A stretch of DNA of 64,000 nt from Akanthomyces muscarius. Taxonomy: Eukaryota > Ascomycota > Sordariomycetes > Hypocreales > Cordycipitaceae. This document shows positions 1 through 10,718 of the stretch, piece by piece; the first letter of the stretch is position 1, and each line of letters begins with the position of its first letter. The position numbers and the translations under genes were made by a program. The stretch spans positions 1,240,001-1,304,000 of the forward strand of contig NC_079246.1 in assembly GCF_028009165.1 (NCBI RefSeq), read 5' to 3'. The notes under the pieces were generated by a model. It was not told the DNA's origin. It worked only from the letters and a program-made list of their open reading frames with translations, and made no database searches.

Positions 1-2
1 AG

Positions 3-569
3 TCTGTTGTGCCTACCGTCATCACCACCACCATCAAGTCCACCATCACCCCCCCTGCTGGTGCTTCCAAGACCAACGAGGAGACTGTCACCACCACGGC
101 TACCTCCACCTCGACCAAGACCGTCACCATCACTCGCGCCAAGGCCACTCCCTCCGCCGCTGCCGGCAACAACAACGGTGGCAACGGCAACAGCGGCAAC
201 GGCGAGAAGTGTGCCTCCGGAGCCGCTCCCGCTACTGTTACCGTAACTGTCGCTCAGACCACTGTGACTGCCGCTCCCGTCACCGTCACCGTGTCTGCTC
301 CTTGTGCCGCCACCTCTGCCCCTGCCGGCAGCAAGCAGGTTGAGCAGGAGAAGCCCGCTGGCAAGGACAACAACAGCAAGCCCGCCGGTGGTGAGAAGGC
401 CAAGGCCAGCCAGCCTCCCGCTGAGGCCTCTACCACTCCCTGCGAGTCTGACTCTACCACCACCATCGAGGCCACCGTCACTGTTGTCCCCTATCCCGCC
501 AACAACGGCACCACCCCCACCGCCACTGGTGCTCCCGCCCCCTCTGGCTTTGCCCGTCTCCGCCGCTAA
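3..569 (+). CDS. C-terminal part of a Thr/Ser-rich, probably secreted wall protein (5' truncated by window edge)
   Basis: The frame is open from the window edge to a TAA at 567-569, so only about 188 C-terminal residues are visible. The sequence is dominated by Thr, Ser, Ala and Val with repeated TVT / PVTVTVSAP-type strings, Lys-rich linkers, a poly-Asn/Gly patch (NNNGGNGNSGNG) and a few Cys. Such composition is usual for the O-glycosylated stalk of fungal cell-wall or secreted proteins. No catalytic domain or C-terminal hydrophobic GPI signal is seen; it ends in FARLRR. Function cannot be assigned without the N-terminus. Confidence 0.6.
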   Translation, partial: SVVPTVITTTIKSTITPPAGASKTNEETVTTTATSTSTKTVTITRAKATPSAAAGNNNGGNGNSGNGEKCASGAAPATVTVTVAQTTVTAAPVTVTVSAPCAATSAPAGSKQVEQEKPAGKDNNSKPAGGEKAKASQPPAEASTTPCESDSTTTIEATVTVVPYPANNGTTPTATGAPAPSGFARLRR

Positions 570-1324
570 GCTCACGGGCTAGAGTCTCGGTGAGCGTCGA
601 GGTGCATTGCCCTCACAGCTCCTGATTTTTCCTTTCTTTCTGTCCATGTGTCGATTGCATTTTCAAACATGTACCGGTTTACATATTTGTACCAAATATG
701 GAGGGCCCGACACGATTTTTTTTAGATTTTGGATTTTCGGAATTTTTGGATTTGCGGAAGTCGTAAAAGGCCAATCTAGCGAGGGGCTACCAATGTCATT
801 GTTACATAGCGGAGTATACTTTTGATTTATCCATGACTGCGTCCTCGCTATATTTGATGTGAAAGTGTCTTCTGTGACTTGAGATGTGGCCTGCCGTGAC
901 AGTATCTAAACTCTCGAACCCTCGGTGTTGATGGCACGTTAGACTTTGTGCTCTTTGACATGACAGTTAAGATAAACAGACCGTAAACGGTCTCATCTTT
1001 TACGAATCACGCCCGACATTTATGAGACTGTGTTTGCTTGATATGTAATGGATCAATCTTGTTTGGGTATCAATTTTTTCGTCTCAGCAACCCCAGGCCG
1101 CCGCTCTCGAACAGACAGCACAACTAATAAACAAAACGCCAATGTGATGATGCCCTTCCCCTTTGCCAGATAAAAACGACAACAATACTTGCCCCAAATT
1201 TAAACGCTGTCAATGCCAGAAAAAAAAAACAATTTGTCGTGTCGTGTCGTGATGCGCCGGAATGCCTCAGTCGAGAGAGGAGCAGATGAGCCGCCGGTAT
1301 ATACATGTACGTATATATATATGC
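570..1324. other. Intergenic, convergent 3' ends
   Basis: AT-rich spacer between the end of the Thr-rich gene and the convergent 3' end of the CENP-Q-like gene. It presumably holds the two 3' UTRs. No coding signal or repeat was seen. Confidence 0.5.
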
Positions 1325-2858
1325 TCATCGTCCGAGGACAACGTGCTCGTATGTCTGTGCGCCCAGCTTTCTGGCCAGCACCGCCTGCAGCGCCGCCCTC
1401 GTCCGCTCGATCTGATCGCCAACGCCGGCCGTTTGCGCCGTGTTGCTCTGGATCCTGTCGACATGGCCGCCCAGCGTGCTGATCATGTCGCGTATCTCGT
1501 CGTCCTCGATACTCTGCCATAGCCCATTACATCAGTACACAACACACATACACATACCGTCTCTCCCATTCACAATTCGTAAAAGAAAAGAAAAAAAAAC
1601 GTACCTGAAACGGATTCAGCGCCGTCTTTTCAAACTTGACGCCGCCTTCCTCCGCACTGCTCATGCCACCCGTCGTACTCGCACTTTCTGGCGCCAGCAC
1701 GTGTGCCTTTTTCAGCAGGCTTCGGTTCTCCCTCGCCCGCGTCCGCACCTCGGCCTCGAGCAGCCTCAGCTTCTCGTAGTCCTCCTCGAGCTCCTCCTCG
1801 ACGCGCCTCGTCTCGGCGCTCAGCAGGTCCACCGCGTGCAGCACGGGATCGAGCTGCCGCTCCAGCGTCTGCTTGGCGTCGAGGACGCTCTCAAAGTTGA
1901 GCTCCGTCTCGCGGCCGCCGTCCTGCTCGGCGCGGCCGCCGCGCGGGCGCCCGCGCTGCGTGCGCGTCGGCAGCGAGGCCGGCGGGAAGGGCAGCGGCGC
2001 GATGCCGCGCGCCTCCACGCCGCGGACCTTGTCGAGGACGCGCTTGGTGATGAGCCGCAGCGCGGCCTCGGTGGGCGCGCGCCGCGACTCGGAGGATTGG
2101 GCGAGGCGCTGCAGGATGGGGCGGTGCGCGAGCTGCAGGATCGAGGTCAGCGCCTTGAGGGAGCCGCGCCCGAGGGGACTCCATTTCGTCTCGATGGTGG
2201 ACTGCCGAACGCGCCGCGTAAACGGCGCGACGTGGGCAAACGGCTTCTCTGGCGAGGGCGGGACGTCTTCGTCTTCGTCTTGGTCGTCGACGTCGGATGC
2301 TTCGCCACCTTCCTCTTCCTCGTCTTGTTCCTCGCCAACGCGCCTCCGTGACCGTGCAACTGGCTGTTCGTCAGGTGAAGACTCCTGCTGTTGTTGCTGT
2401 TGTTGTCGCTGCGTAGCCCCCGACCTGCCGCCTGCTTGTGCTGGAGCTACTGCCCTTCTCACGATCGGTTTCGTCTGGCCACTTCGTCGTCTGGGTGGCG
2501 GCGGCTTGTTCTGAATCTGCGACGGCGTCACGTCTTGGAGAGACGGCCGGGACGATGCCTCCTGGCCGCCGCCGATGCGGTTCCTCGCGACGTTGGGGTT
2601 TGGTCCCCGGAGAAGCGCGGCCGCAGAGGATCGCGAGTTCGATGCGGTGTTCGCCGCAGCGGCGGCGCTGTTGCTGGGCCGGCTGCGCTTCAGAGGCCGG
2701 GAGGCATCGTCGGCAGCTTGTCGTCGGGACGTGTTGTTGGACGCGTTGGATGGCCGGGTGCGCTTCCGGTTTGGCGGGTTCGCGACGGAAGCCTTGCAAA
2801 GACGTCAGTATCGATAAATAATCCAGGAAAAAATCATCTGAAAAGGCAACATACCATC
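1325..2858 (-). CDS. fta7: CENP-Q / Fta7-like inner kinetochore protein
   Basis: Three exons on the minus strand: 2858-2856 (ATG only), 2792-1605 and 1513-1325, giving about 459 residues. The intron directly after the start codon has GTATGT..GCAAG. The N-terminus is basic and disordered (NRKRTRP, poly-Ala, poly-Gln, then an acidic EEDEEEE stretch). The C-terminal half is helical and coiled-coil-like, with a WSPLGRGSLKAL segment and heptads around EELEEDYEKLRLLEAEV, matching the general build of fungal CENP-Q (Okp1/Fta7) proteins. In yeasts this protein is part of the COMA/Ctf19 (CCAN) complex that links centromeric nucleosomes to microtubule-binding parts. The family call is by recognition of the central block and overall architecture; another coiled-coil nuclear protein is possible. 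Confidence 0.6.
2389..2412. repeat. Short glutamine-coding triplet run
   Basis: A CTG/TTG-type triplet run (CAG/CAA on the coding strand) encodes a stretch of seven consecutive Gln in the CENP-Q-like protein. It is a possible length-polymorphic site. Confidence 0.6.
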
Positions 2859-3752
2859 GCATTGGTGTCTTGTGTGATGAAGCTTCAGTGCCGTGGGGAT
2901 ATTTACTCTGCAGGGCCGTGCTAAAGCGGCCTTCGTCGTGTTAACGTGTTAATGGTGGTTGCCCCACTGTACCCCAGTGCGTGCCCCTCAGTCTCTGGCA
3001 CATGCATCTACATCAGTGCCGCGTAACGTGTTGCCTCGCCCAGTCGAAACAAAAAAAAAATGGCCGCAATGAAACTGGAGAGACCAAGGTCAAAGAACTG
3101 ACGGTGATGTATCAAATTCAAACTGAAGAAGCGTTGTGTTGCCAGAGTATGTAAATAATGGTTGGTGCCCTCAAGTAGACAGACGTCTGCCTTTGTGCAG
3201 TTAGATGAGAAGAGCCTGTGGCAGTGAGAAATGGTTTTCATTCTGTTCCTGTCAAACCTCACAAAGGATGAATCCTAATAGTAAAAATTCCGGTCTTATT
3301 GTCTCTACAAACTACGGCTTGCCATTCCAATTCTCATTCTTGCTACTATGGCCCTTGACACTGCTGTCCCCCAATCACCATCAACGTCTATTTATTTACC
3401 ATCTTTTTGAAGAGTGCACTGGAAAAAAATACACGAAAATGGTTCTCGATCCGCTGTAAGACTATTTCTAAGCTTAGAATCTGGAAATCTGTTGACTTTC
3501 TGTCGGCAGTAATGAGGGTGGCTGATGGGCTATCGTGATCTGTGGGCTATGGCACAGCCTCGGTGAGGAAACACAGTGTATTCACAGATGCCATCCACAA
3601 ACAGCGACGAACCGGTTCCTTTCATGCAACAGCGGGAAGAAGGGAGTCATTCTCCCACAATATGAACCCGCCATAGTGCAGGAAAGTGTGCGAAGCGACA
3701 ACTACCTACTCGTAATAGTCTACAGACTATCCACACTGTCAGACTCGCTATC
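2859..3752. other. Intergenic, no gene seen
   Basis: Upstream of the CENP-Q-like gene. The sequence is AT-rich with short A-runs. Short open frames on both strands have no recognisable product. Confidence 0.5.
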
Positions 3753-3953
3753 CTACTCAGCCTGCCCAGCCGTAACCTGGCCACCGCGTGCAAAGAGCTG
3801 CAGAACGTCCTTCGCCCTTTTACTTGCGGCAACATCAAGTGCCGTCTTCAAGTTCTGATCTTCTGCGTCCGGGTTGACGCCTTTGCTCAGAAGGTACTTG
3901 ACTTTGCCAATACGACCCAACTCATGCTGCACAGCCTCGTACATCAGCGTCAA
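3753..3953 (-). pseudogene. Ankyrin-repeat fragment
   Basis: An open stretch of about 66 codons contains one and a half ankyrin-like units: a helix-turn ending KVKYLLSKGVNPDAEDQN followed by KTALDVAASKRAKDVLQLF. The NPDAEDxxxKTALDVAA string is a good match to the ankyrin consensus. No upstream exon with matching phase or convincing start was found, so it looks like a remnant or the last exon of a lost gene. It lies about 115 bp beyond the broken beta-lactamase-like gene on the same strand. Confidence 0.4.
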
Positions 3954-4067
3954 TCATTAGACGATAATTTCACGATAATGAGCAGAATCAAGGCATTGTT
4001 TTTTTTTCTTGACCAGCTCTCGCATTATGGTAGATTTTGATTGCTAAACATCTTTCTCTTAGTTCCC

Positions 4068-5909
4068 TCATATCTTTGTAAATGTCACAGCTGGGACACC
4101 ACTGTCATGTGCCCAGGTCAACCTATCTATTCTCTCGTCATCGTCAACCCCAAAGTGAACTATCCAAAATATAGCTTCCTGATCCCATCCAGCCCATCGT
4201 CCTCTTCTCGAGAGCTCATTCCGTGGGCGAAGCCAGGTGAAAACATCGTCGTGGTAGTGCTCGAGTGGAAACTTTTCATTATCGAGACCTTGGATGAGCC
4301 AATAGAGAGTACCACTATCGTGCACCACCTCTATCTTGAAAATCTGCTGCTGATCCCAGTAAGTGCCGACGTACTGCTCGAAAGGCTTGGGCAATGTGCC
4401 TGACTTTTGGTGCTTCTTCAAGTCTTCGACGACGGAGGAATGCCATTCGAGATTCTTGGTGACTGCCTTCTCGGCTAGGCTGACAAAGTCGTTTCTCAGG
4501 TCAGAGGTCAGTTGATGAGCTCTTCAATTACAAGCTGGCCTACCCAATCTGCCACGCCATTCAGTGCTAGTGAGTTGGTGAGCACAATGACGGCGCTGTT
4601 GATTTCGGGAAGCAACGCTTTCAGGGCTAGGGATCCGGGAAAGCTCCCCTGATGATAAATGACAAGCTGGGAAGTACCTTTGCCAACGAGGGGCATGCCA
4701 TCGGGCAGAAGGCCTGGGCTCAGTCCAATCTGACCCATGCGACCATGAAGCTGCACTCTAGCCCACCCAAAGGCGTAGGAGGATTCGTGCTTTGACGGCT
4801 GGTCAATAGCTATTTTAGCTGACGTGACTTGCGGGAGCTGCTTGAGAGTGGAGGTTCCAGATGAAGGAGCACCGTCTTCAAACTGATTGTTGATGCCTTG
4901 AAGAAAAGCGCCGTAAAATTTGGCAAGATCTTCGACAGTGGACCGCAGACCGCCACTGGGGGCTCCATACCCGTGGTCGCCCATACCAAGAAACTTGGTC
5001 GGAAAGCGGTTGCATCGTCAAGGGCGTTGTAGTTGATAGTGATGGGATCCAGGTCAGCCGACGGAGTGCTGCCTAAAGTGCGATCCATTCCAAGAGGTTT
5101 GAAGAGGCGATCACGAACAAATTCAGGGTAAGACTGGCCGCTTATATGCTCTATGATGCACCCCGCAAGCTCATAGTGCAAGTTGTTGTAGCCGAACTGG
5201 ACGCGGAAGGGACACTGGAGGGGCAGCTGGTTCACGAACTTGATCAAGTCGTTGCCCTGGAGAAGAACATTGCCGTCTGTGCCAAGGATCAGATCATCGG
5301 CCCAGCATGCCCGTGCGGTGGGAAAGAATGTCGACTAGAGTGGTATTTTCCTGTAGCATTGGACTAGAACGCGGGCAGAAGGTTGTGGATAGGGCTGTCC
5401 CATGTGACCTTGTTGCCATCGACGAGTAGGCCCATGGCTGCAGATGTGACTGCTTTTGCAAGGGAGCAGGCGGGAAATATGGTATCCTGCGTGACCGGGA
5501 GCTCTTTATCCACTTCTCGAAAGCCGTAGTTGGCGTAGTAGACCGGCTTGTCCAAGCTGACTACGCCGAGGGCGAGGCCTGGCGTTCCGCCGATGGACAT
5601 GAGTCGCTCAATGGTTGGACCGAGTCGGGCTAGCCGAGCTTGTAACTCTGCCATGTCTGTATAGAGATGGACTGGCTTCCGAGTGAAAGACGACTAGCTG
5701 GTCTCCTCCTGACATTACGATTCACGTAGTTTCCGCCAGACTGAAAAGAAGCTGGATGGGATGCCAGCGACGCTGCGGCAAAACTCACCGGAGGGCGGCA
5801 AAGGAGAGGATGGCTTCCGAACTCGACGAACGAGATTCGCGTCACCGAAGAAGGAGGCAATGACAAGAAAGGCAGCAGTTGATATCACCAGCTTTGCTCT
5901 CAATAACAT
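4068..5909 (-). pseudogene. Disrupted serine beta-lactamase-like (class C / LACTB-type) gene
   Basis: Reading the minus strand from 5909, a hydrophobic signal-like start (MLLRAKLVISTAAFLVIASF) is followed by a beta-lactamase-family body, but in changing frames. The SxxK catalytic motif is present as SLAK within FPACSLAKAVTSAAM, and a YNN motif as FGYNNLHYEL. A C-terminal lipocalin-like part ends at 4068. Breaks seen: stops just after WRKLRES (about 5715), an in-frame TAG at 5364-5366 after HNLLPAF, frame changes near 5350 and 5300, a one-base shift near 5005 joining NALDDAT to KFLGMGDHGYG, and another near 4500 after EELIN. Known relatives are secreted or membrane hydrolases acting on esters or amides. 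With this many lesions the copy is most likely dead. Unusual introns could explain one or two breaks but not all. Confidence 0.75.
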
Positions 5910-6714
5910 GGAAGACTGATGGTTGTATATGGGAATGGCGTTGGCTCGCTGGAGCAAAATCGGGCAGGAGAAGACAGAACACAAAAGCTATACATGAGCC
6001 TAAATGCGAGAAAACGTACGTCAGAAGAGGGCCAGACCAGACTCTCTGGGCAGCAGCAGCCGCGAGGCAGCTGTCGCACAGGCACCTCCTTGGCCGCGAT
6101 AGCTGGTACCTATTAAACCCCAACATCTTGATTCATGCGATGAGAATAGTGTGCTATAGATTGGGGCAGTGGATAATTATTTAGTATTTTGTTTCTATTT
6201 CAATCAGAAATATTTTCCCCAGACAGCTACCTAGTTTTACCTACCGCTGTTCACCCTTTTACTCCTCTGCGGAGATGGATACCTAGTCTGCCACGTAAAT
6301 CACGCACATAAGCAAGTACCACGTCCCTTAATCCAGGCACCTAACTAGCCTCGTGTTGCTGAAAGAAAACGCGCCGCAACGCCACGCCACGCCGCGCCAC
6401 GAACTCGAGGTCCTGGTAAATTGGCCACCTAGCCTCGTCTCTCTTTTCCCTAGGTATTTCCCCCAATCTTCCATCTTCCATCACGGAATCTCCCCCCTCC
6501 CGCAGCTGTCGCGTCTTCCCGCAATACTTTTTTTGCTTTCTCTTCTAAGCTTCATATCCCTCCTTTGAACCAATCCCCTACTAGGTTCCCCCTGCTAGCC
6601 CTTTTTTCTACTACGTGCCACCACTTGCCAGCCGGATCCTCGAGCTACTTATTGCCTCTGCCAACCAAGCCCCCCTAATCTCTCTCGCTTTCAAAAGAAA
6701 CTCAACACGCCACA
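5910..6714. other. Intergenic / 5' leader of the thioredoxin-like gene
   Basis: The last 300 bp are pyrimidine-rich (CT tracts), as is common in fungal 5' leaders, and end in CACGCCACA before the ATG at 6715. No gene was recognised. Confidence 0.45.
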
Positions 6715-7565
6715 ATGCGCTTCTCTCTCGCTACCGCCGCCCTCGTCGCGGCCGTTCCCGCTCTTGCCGCCGACGGCCCGCTGGACCAGTACAAGGCCCA
6801 GTTCCAAAACTTCCTCGGCAAGTTCACCGGCTACGTGGCCGACTCGCCCGTCGTACAGGATGGCCCCGTCGCTGCCGCCGAGGCCAAGGTCGGCGAGATC
6901 AAAATGTCCCACCTGACCCTCGAGAACTGGAAGAACACCCTCTACGCTCCCGTCAAGGCGGGTTCTGAGATCCCCGAGGAGTGGTGGGTGCTCATCACTG
7001 GTCGCAACAAGACTTGCTTCGGTATGGACCCCTTTGTATTGTTCTACTTGTATCGCCATCGCGCGTGCTAACATGCTATGCAGGCCAGTGTGAGAAGGTC
7101 GAGAAGGTCTTCAACGAAACCGCCGGCCGCTTCGCCATCACCCCCAAGACACCTCATATGGCTATTCTCAACTGCGAGGACGAGCGCGTCCTCTGCAACT
7201 CGTGGTCCGCTGGCGTCGGCGCCATCTGGGCCTTTCAGATGCTGCCCGAGCCTGCTCCCATTGACATCTACAAGAGACGCCTCAACATGACGAGCACCAC
7301 TGTCGACGACCTCGTCACTCTCCACACCAACGGCAAGAAGTCCTTCGAGCTCCTCGACTCGTGGTTCCATCCCTTCAACGGCAAGATTGCCGAGCTCGGC
7401 CTTTCTGTTCCCGTCGGCTACGTCTTCTGGGCTTTCGGCCTCGTTCCCAACTGGGCTTTCATGCTCATTGTCTCCATGGTCAGCCGCACGATGATGGGTA
7501 ACCGCATGCAGCCTCCTCAGCAGCGCCGTCCTGGTGCTCCCGACGCCGCTGGTGCCGCTCAATAA
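6715..7565 (+). CDS. Secretory-pathway thioredoxin-fold membrane protein (uncharacterised fungal family)
   Basis: Exons 6715-7021 and 7084-7565, with an intron GTATGG..TGCTAACATGCTATGCAG, give 262 residues. The protein has a cleavable signal peptide (MRFSLATAALVAAVPALA). A thioredoxin-like stretch begins at WWVLITGRNKTCFGQC; the usual CxxC is replaced by Cys-Phe-Gly-Gln-Cys, so the redox chemistry is doubtful. The PHMAILNCEDERVLCNSW segment resembles the beta-3 / alpha-3 region of the fold. Two hydrophobic segments follow (about VGYVFWAFGLV and WAFMLIVSMV), and the tail is QPPQQRRPGAP. It probably sits in the ER or Golgi membrane with the thioredoxin-like domain in the lumen. Substrates are unknown. 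Confidence 0.75.
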
Positions 7566-8021
7566 TTGGATACGCATTCTTCTCGTCCTTGTCCTTTTTT
7601 TTTTCGCGAAATATCCTATAATACACCCTTTCATCGCTTTTTAATAGGGAGCTCAAGCGTGCTCCTTGATTTCTTCCGGTACATCATTTTCTCTTCTCTT
7701 GGGACAATCAAAATTCGGGGGCCGACAATGACAACGACTGATGTTTTCCTTTTCGAATGGAGTCGCTCTTTGGGTCAGAGGGTCGGTGGAGGTTTTCATG
7801 GTGGGATGTTTCCCACGCATTGTTAGATTATATGCCGCCAACCATGTCTCTTTTTCATGTTGGGTATGTGGCCATGTCTAATAGAGAAGAAACGGCCGTG
7901 AATACATGTCATTTTAGGTTATCCTTGGCTCTTCTTTTGCGATGCGATTCGCCGCGTGATTGGCGCGATTTGCTGTAGTCACTCTGATTTTCTGCAGTCT
8001 TCTCCGGTTTCATGTGCTGCA
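7566..8021. other. Convergent 3' intergenic
   Basis: Spacer between two convergent genes. It has a T-run and AT-rich blocks compatible with 3' UTRs and polyadenylation regions, and no coding signal. Confidence 0.45.
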
Positions 8022-8694
8022 TCACGTCTTGCGATTGCATATTTCTTGTAGATTCTCTAGGCGGTCGAGCACTTCGTCCGGTAATTGCTGGTTCGTGAGT
8101 TCACCGGTGCGCAGGTCGCCCAATTCGTCAATCGTCCGGGCAAGGGCCTCTTTTAGGTCAGCCTCTTGCTGCTGCAGCTTGGCAATCTCGCCCTCAACTG
8201 CGGCCGTCGCGCCCTCGAGCTCCGGCAGGATGCTGCCGAGCGTATGCTTGGACTTCTTCGCCGCCGAATCGCTCGCAAACAGCTATGCGCACATGTCTGT
8301 GTCAGCAACTGCCTGTCCCGCCATCCTCCGATGGACTCATGCGAATGAACAAGATCGAGCGAAGCGAGGACGCGAGAAAACTTACAGCGCGGTCCATCTC
8401 CACCTCGCCGTCCACCTCCCAGTCCACCTCCTCGCGGCGCTGGCGCGCCACCTCGCGCCGGATGGCCTGTCCCCCGCGCTGGACCTCGAACTCAATGGCC
8501 GCGGCGACGGTGTCGATGGTGTGCCCGCGCTGGGCAGATAGGTCGAGGAAGAGGCTGCGCAGCAAGGGGTTGGCGTGCACTTCGCGAGGAAAAAGCGCGC
8601 GGAACTGGTCGAAAGTCAGGATGTTGGGCAGTCGCGCGGGGTCGAGGAGGAAGCTCGTGAGGAGCTCGGCCTCCTCAGTCTGGGCCGCGGCCAT
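8022..8694 (-). CDS. cnl2: Cnl2/Nkp2-family kinetochore subunit
   Basis: Exons 8694-8386 and 8282-8022 (intron GTAAGT..CATAG, 103 nt) give 189 residues. The N-terminal block LPNILTFDQFRALFP followed by HANPLLRSLFLDLSAQRG is the conserved signature I associate with the Cnl2/NKP2 family. The middle and end are charged helices and coiled coil (VEGEIAKLQQQEADLKEALARTIDEL). In budding and fission yeast this small protein is a peripheral member of the CCAN/Ctf19 inner-kinetochore complex. It lies about 5.2 kb from the CENP-Q-like gene, which belongs to the same complex, and in the same orientation. Confidence 0.75.
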
Positions 8695-9574
8695 GGTTGT
8701 CTTGTTTATGTCACAATTTCGAGATTGTAGAGGGTTGACGAAGGTTGATTGAATCTCTCGTGGGGTCGCTTTGGGTTTTGCGGGGGGACGTAGAGCTCGA
8801 GGGAGGGTGTTCCCTGTTAATGCAGGGTCCAGATTTTGAGGCTTGCGCCGTCGTCTGGAGACGCGTGCTGCATGAGGCTGTGACGTTGGCCGGCCTCCGC
8901 CAACGGTCGACTTTTACAGATCGTCTCAATGCAGACTCCGGGCTCGGGGCAGGGAACAAAGCTAGAGTGAGAAAAGTACAGAGAGAAAGTGATTCAATTG
9001 GTGCGAGGGCAATTTATTTCCAAGCTCCGGAGAGGGGACTTTTAGAAGGTGGCGGGCTTCAACTCTTCTCGACCGCTGTAACACACGGTATTTTGGCGGT
9101 CTGCACACAGGCCGTTTCGCGACGCACAGGGGATGCTTCAGGCGCTAAATCAGTCATCTTCGGCGCATTTCACTGCACCAAAGCCAGCAGCAGCAGCCAA
9201 TCACAGCCTTCTAGCACCACCAGCAAAACTCGCGTCGCGTGGGAGGAAAAAGGGACCGCAAGGGACACTGGGCAATTAACGCGAGTCCGGCCAGGTCACG
9301 TCTGTCAGTCTCTGGGTCGTCTGTCGTGAGCTGCTCATGTTGCAAACAGCCAGCAACTTTCTTTTTCATCAACAACCCGTCCAATACACAACATTACGAA
9401 TCCGGGCCTCAAGTCTGTATGACGACTTTGTTTTTGTCAATCTATCATTGTTACAAATTTTAATATATTTCTCGCAAACAAACCCCCAACCCGAGGTTAC
9501 CTCTAGCTGTGTTTTTTTCTCTCACCTCTCACAAAAGCCCAGCCAGCGCGCCGCCGCGGGCTCACCCGAACAAG
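8695..9574. other. Divergent promoter region between cnl2 and eaf3
   Basis: An 880 bp region between two divergent start codons. It contains AGC repeats near 9187-9199 and pyrimidine-rich leader sequence just before the eaf3 ATG. No gene was recognised. Confidence 0.45.
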
Positions 9575-10718
9575 ATGGCTCCTGCGCGACAGCCCGCGCC
9601 CCAGTACAGCAAGGATGAAAAGGTTCTCTGCTTCCACATGGACATGCTCTACGAGGCCAAGGTCACCGATGTGATGTCGAGCCACAACGTCTTCAAGTAC
9701 AAGGTGCACTACAAGGGCTGGAAGAACACCTGGGACGACTGGGTCGTCGCCGACCGCATCCGCCCCTTTGACGACGAGCACAAGGAGCTCGCCGCCCAGC
9801 TGCACGCCCAGCTGCGTCAGAGCATGAAGAACGCCAAGCAGCCCGCGGGGGCCAAGAAGATGATGCGCGGCGGTGGAGGGCCCGAGTCGTCGGGTCGCGG
9901 CAGCGAGGAGAGGGGAAGCTCGGCCGCGGCCATGGGCGGCGGAGGGCGCGCGGGCGGCGGCCGTCGCGGCAAGGACTGGGAGCTCGAGACGGAGGACGCC
10001 TTTCATATCAAGCCCATGATCAACATTCCCGTGCCGGACCACATCCAGGCCATGCTCGTCGACGACTGGGAGAACATCACCAAGAACAACCAGCTCGTGC
10101 CGCTGCCGCACCCCAAGCCCGTCACCAAGATCTTTGCTGAGTACCTCGCGTTTGAGCGGCCGCATCGCGAAGAGGGCTCCGCGAGCATGGATATCCTGGC
10201 CGAGGTCATTGCCGGCTTCCGCGAGTACTTTGAGAAGTCGCTGAGTAGGATACTGCTGTACCGGTACGTTTTGGACCTCACCCTTGTTTTCCCGCTCACC
10301 ACGCATGATTTGTTTGCTAATGCCAGCCGCCAAAAAAACAGCTTCGAGCGTCATCAATATATGGATATCCGCAAGCTGTGGGACAACCCCGAAGAAAACG
10401 CAGAGTACAAGACTGTCTGCGACGTGTACGGGGCCGAGCATCTCGCTCGTCTTATCGGTATGTTCCCCCCTCACTTGCTCATCATGACTGAACATTCGCC
10501 CGAAAACGCCCACACCAAGGCTAACGCAAACACGCGGCAAAAAAGTCTCACTCCCCGAACTTCTCGCACAGACCAACATGGACCAGCAGTCCGTCTCCCG
10601 CCTGCGCGAGGAAATCGGCAAGTTCACCGTGTGGCTCGGCCGCAACTGCGAACACTACTTTGTCAACGAGTACGAGACGCCGTCGCAAGAGTACATTGAC
10701 AAGGCCCGCAGCTTCTAA
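9575..10718 (+). CDS. eaf3: Eaf3/MRG15-type chromatin reader (NuA4 HAT and Rpd3S subunit)
   Basis: Exons 9575-10263, 10342-10457 and 10546-10718 give 325 residues. The N-terminal chromo barrel domain (about residues 8-70) is clear: EKVLCFHMDMLYEAKV, then YKVHYKGWKNTWDDWV, then RIRPFDDEH. It is predicted to bind methylated H3K36. A Gly/Arg-rich linker follows (residues about 90-130), then the MRG domain (about 145-325) with PVPDHIQAMLVDDWENI, LLYRFERHQY, HLARLIVSLPELL and the C-terminal CEHYFVNEYETPSQEYI. Length and architecture match fungal Eaf3. It acts in the nucleus, recruiting the NuA4 acetyltransferase and the Rpd3S deacetylase to transcribed chromatin. The start at 9575 (AAGATGGCT) places the chromo domain at the expected distance. 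Confidence 0.95.

Noticed and set aside
1440..2351. 303-codon plus-strand frame opposite the CENP-Q-like gene
   Set aside because: It is Arg/Leu-rich shadow sequence. The minus strand gives a spliced protein with sensible exon phases.
9503..10645. 380-codon minus-strand frame opposite eaf3
   Set aside because: It is an antisense shadow of a GC-biased gene, spanning eaf3 exons and introns alike.
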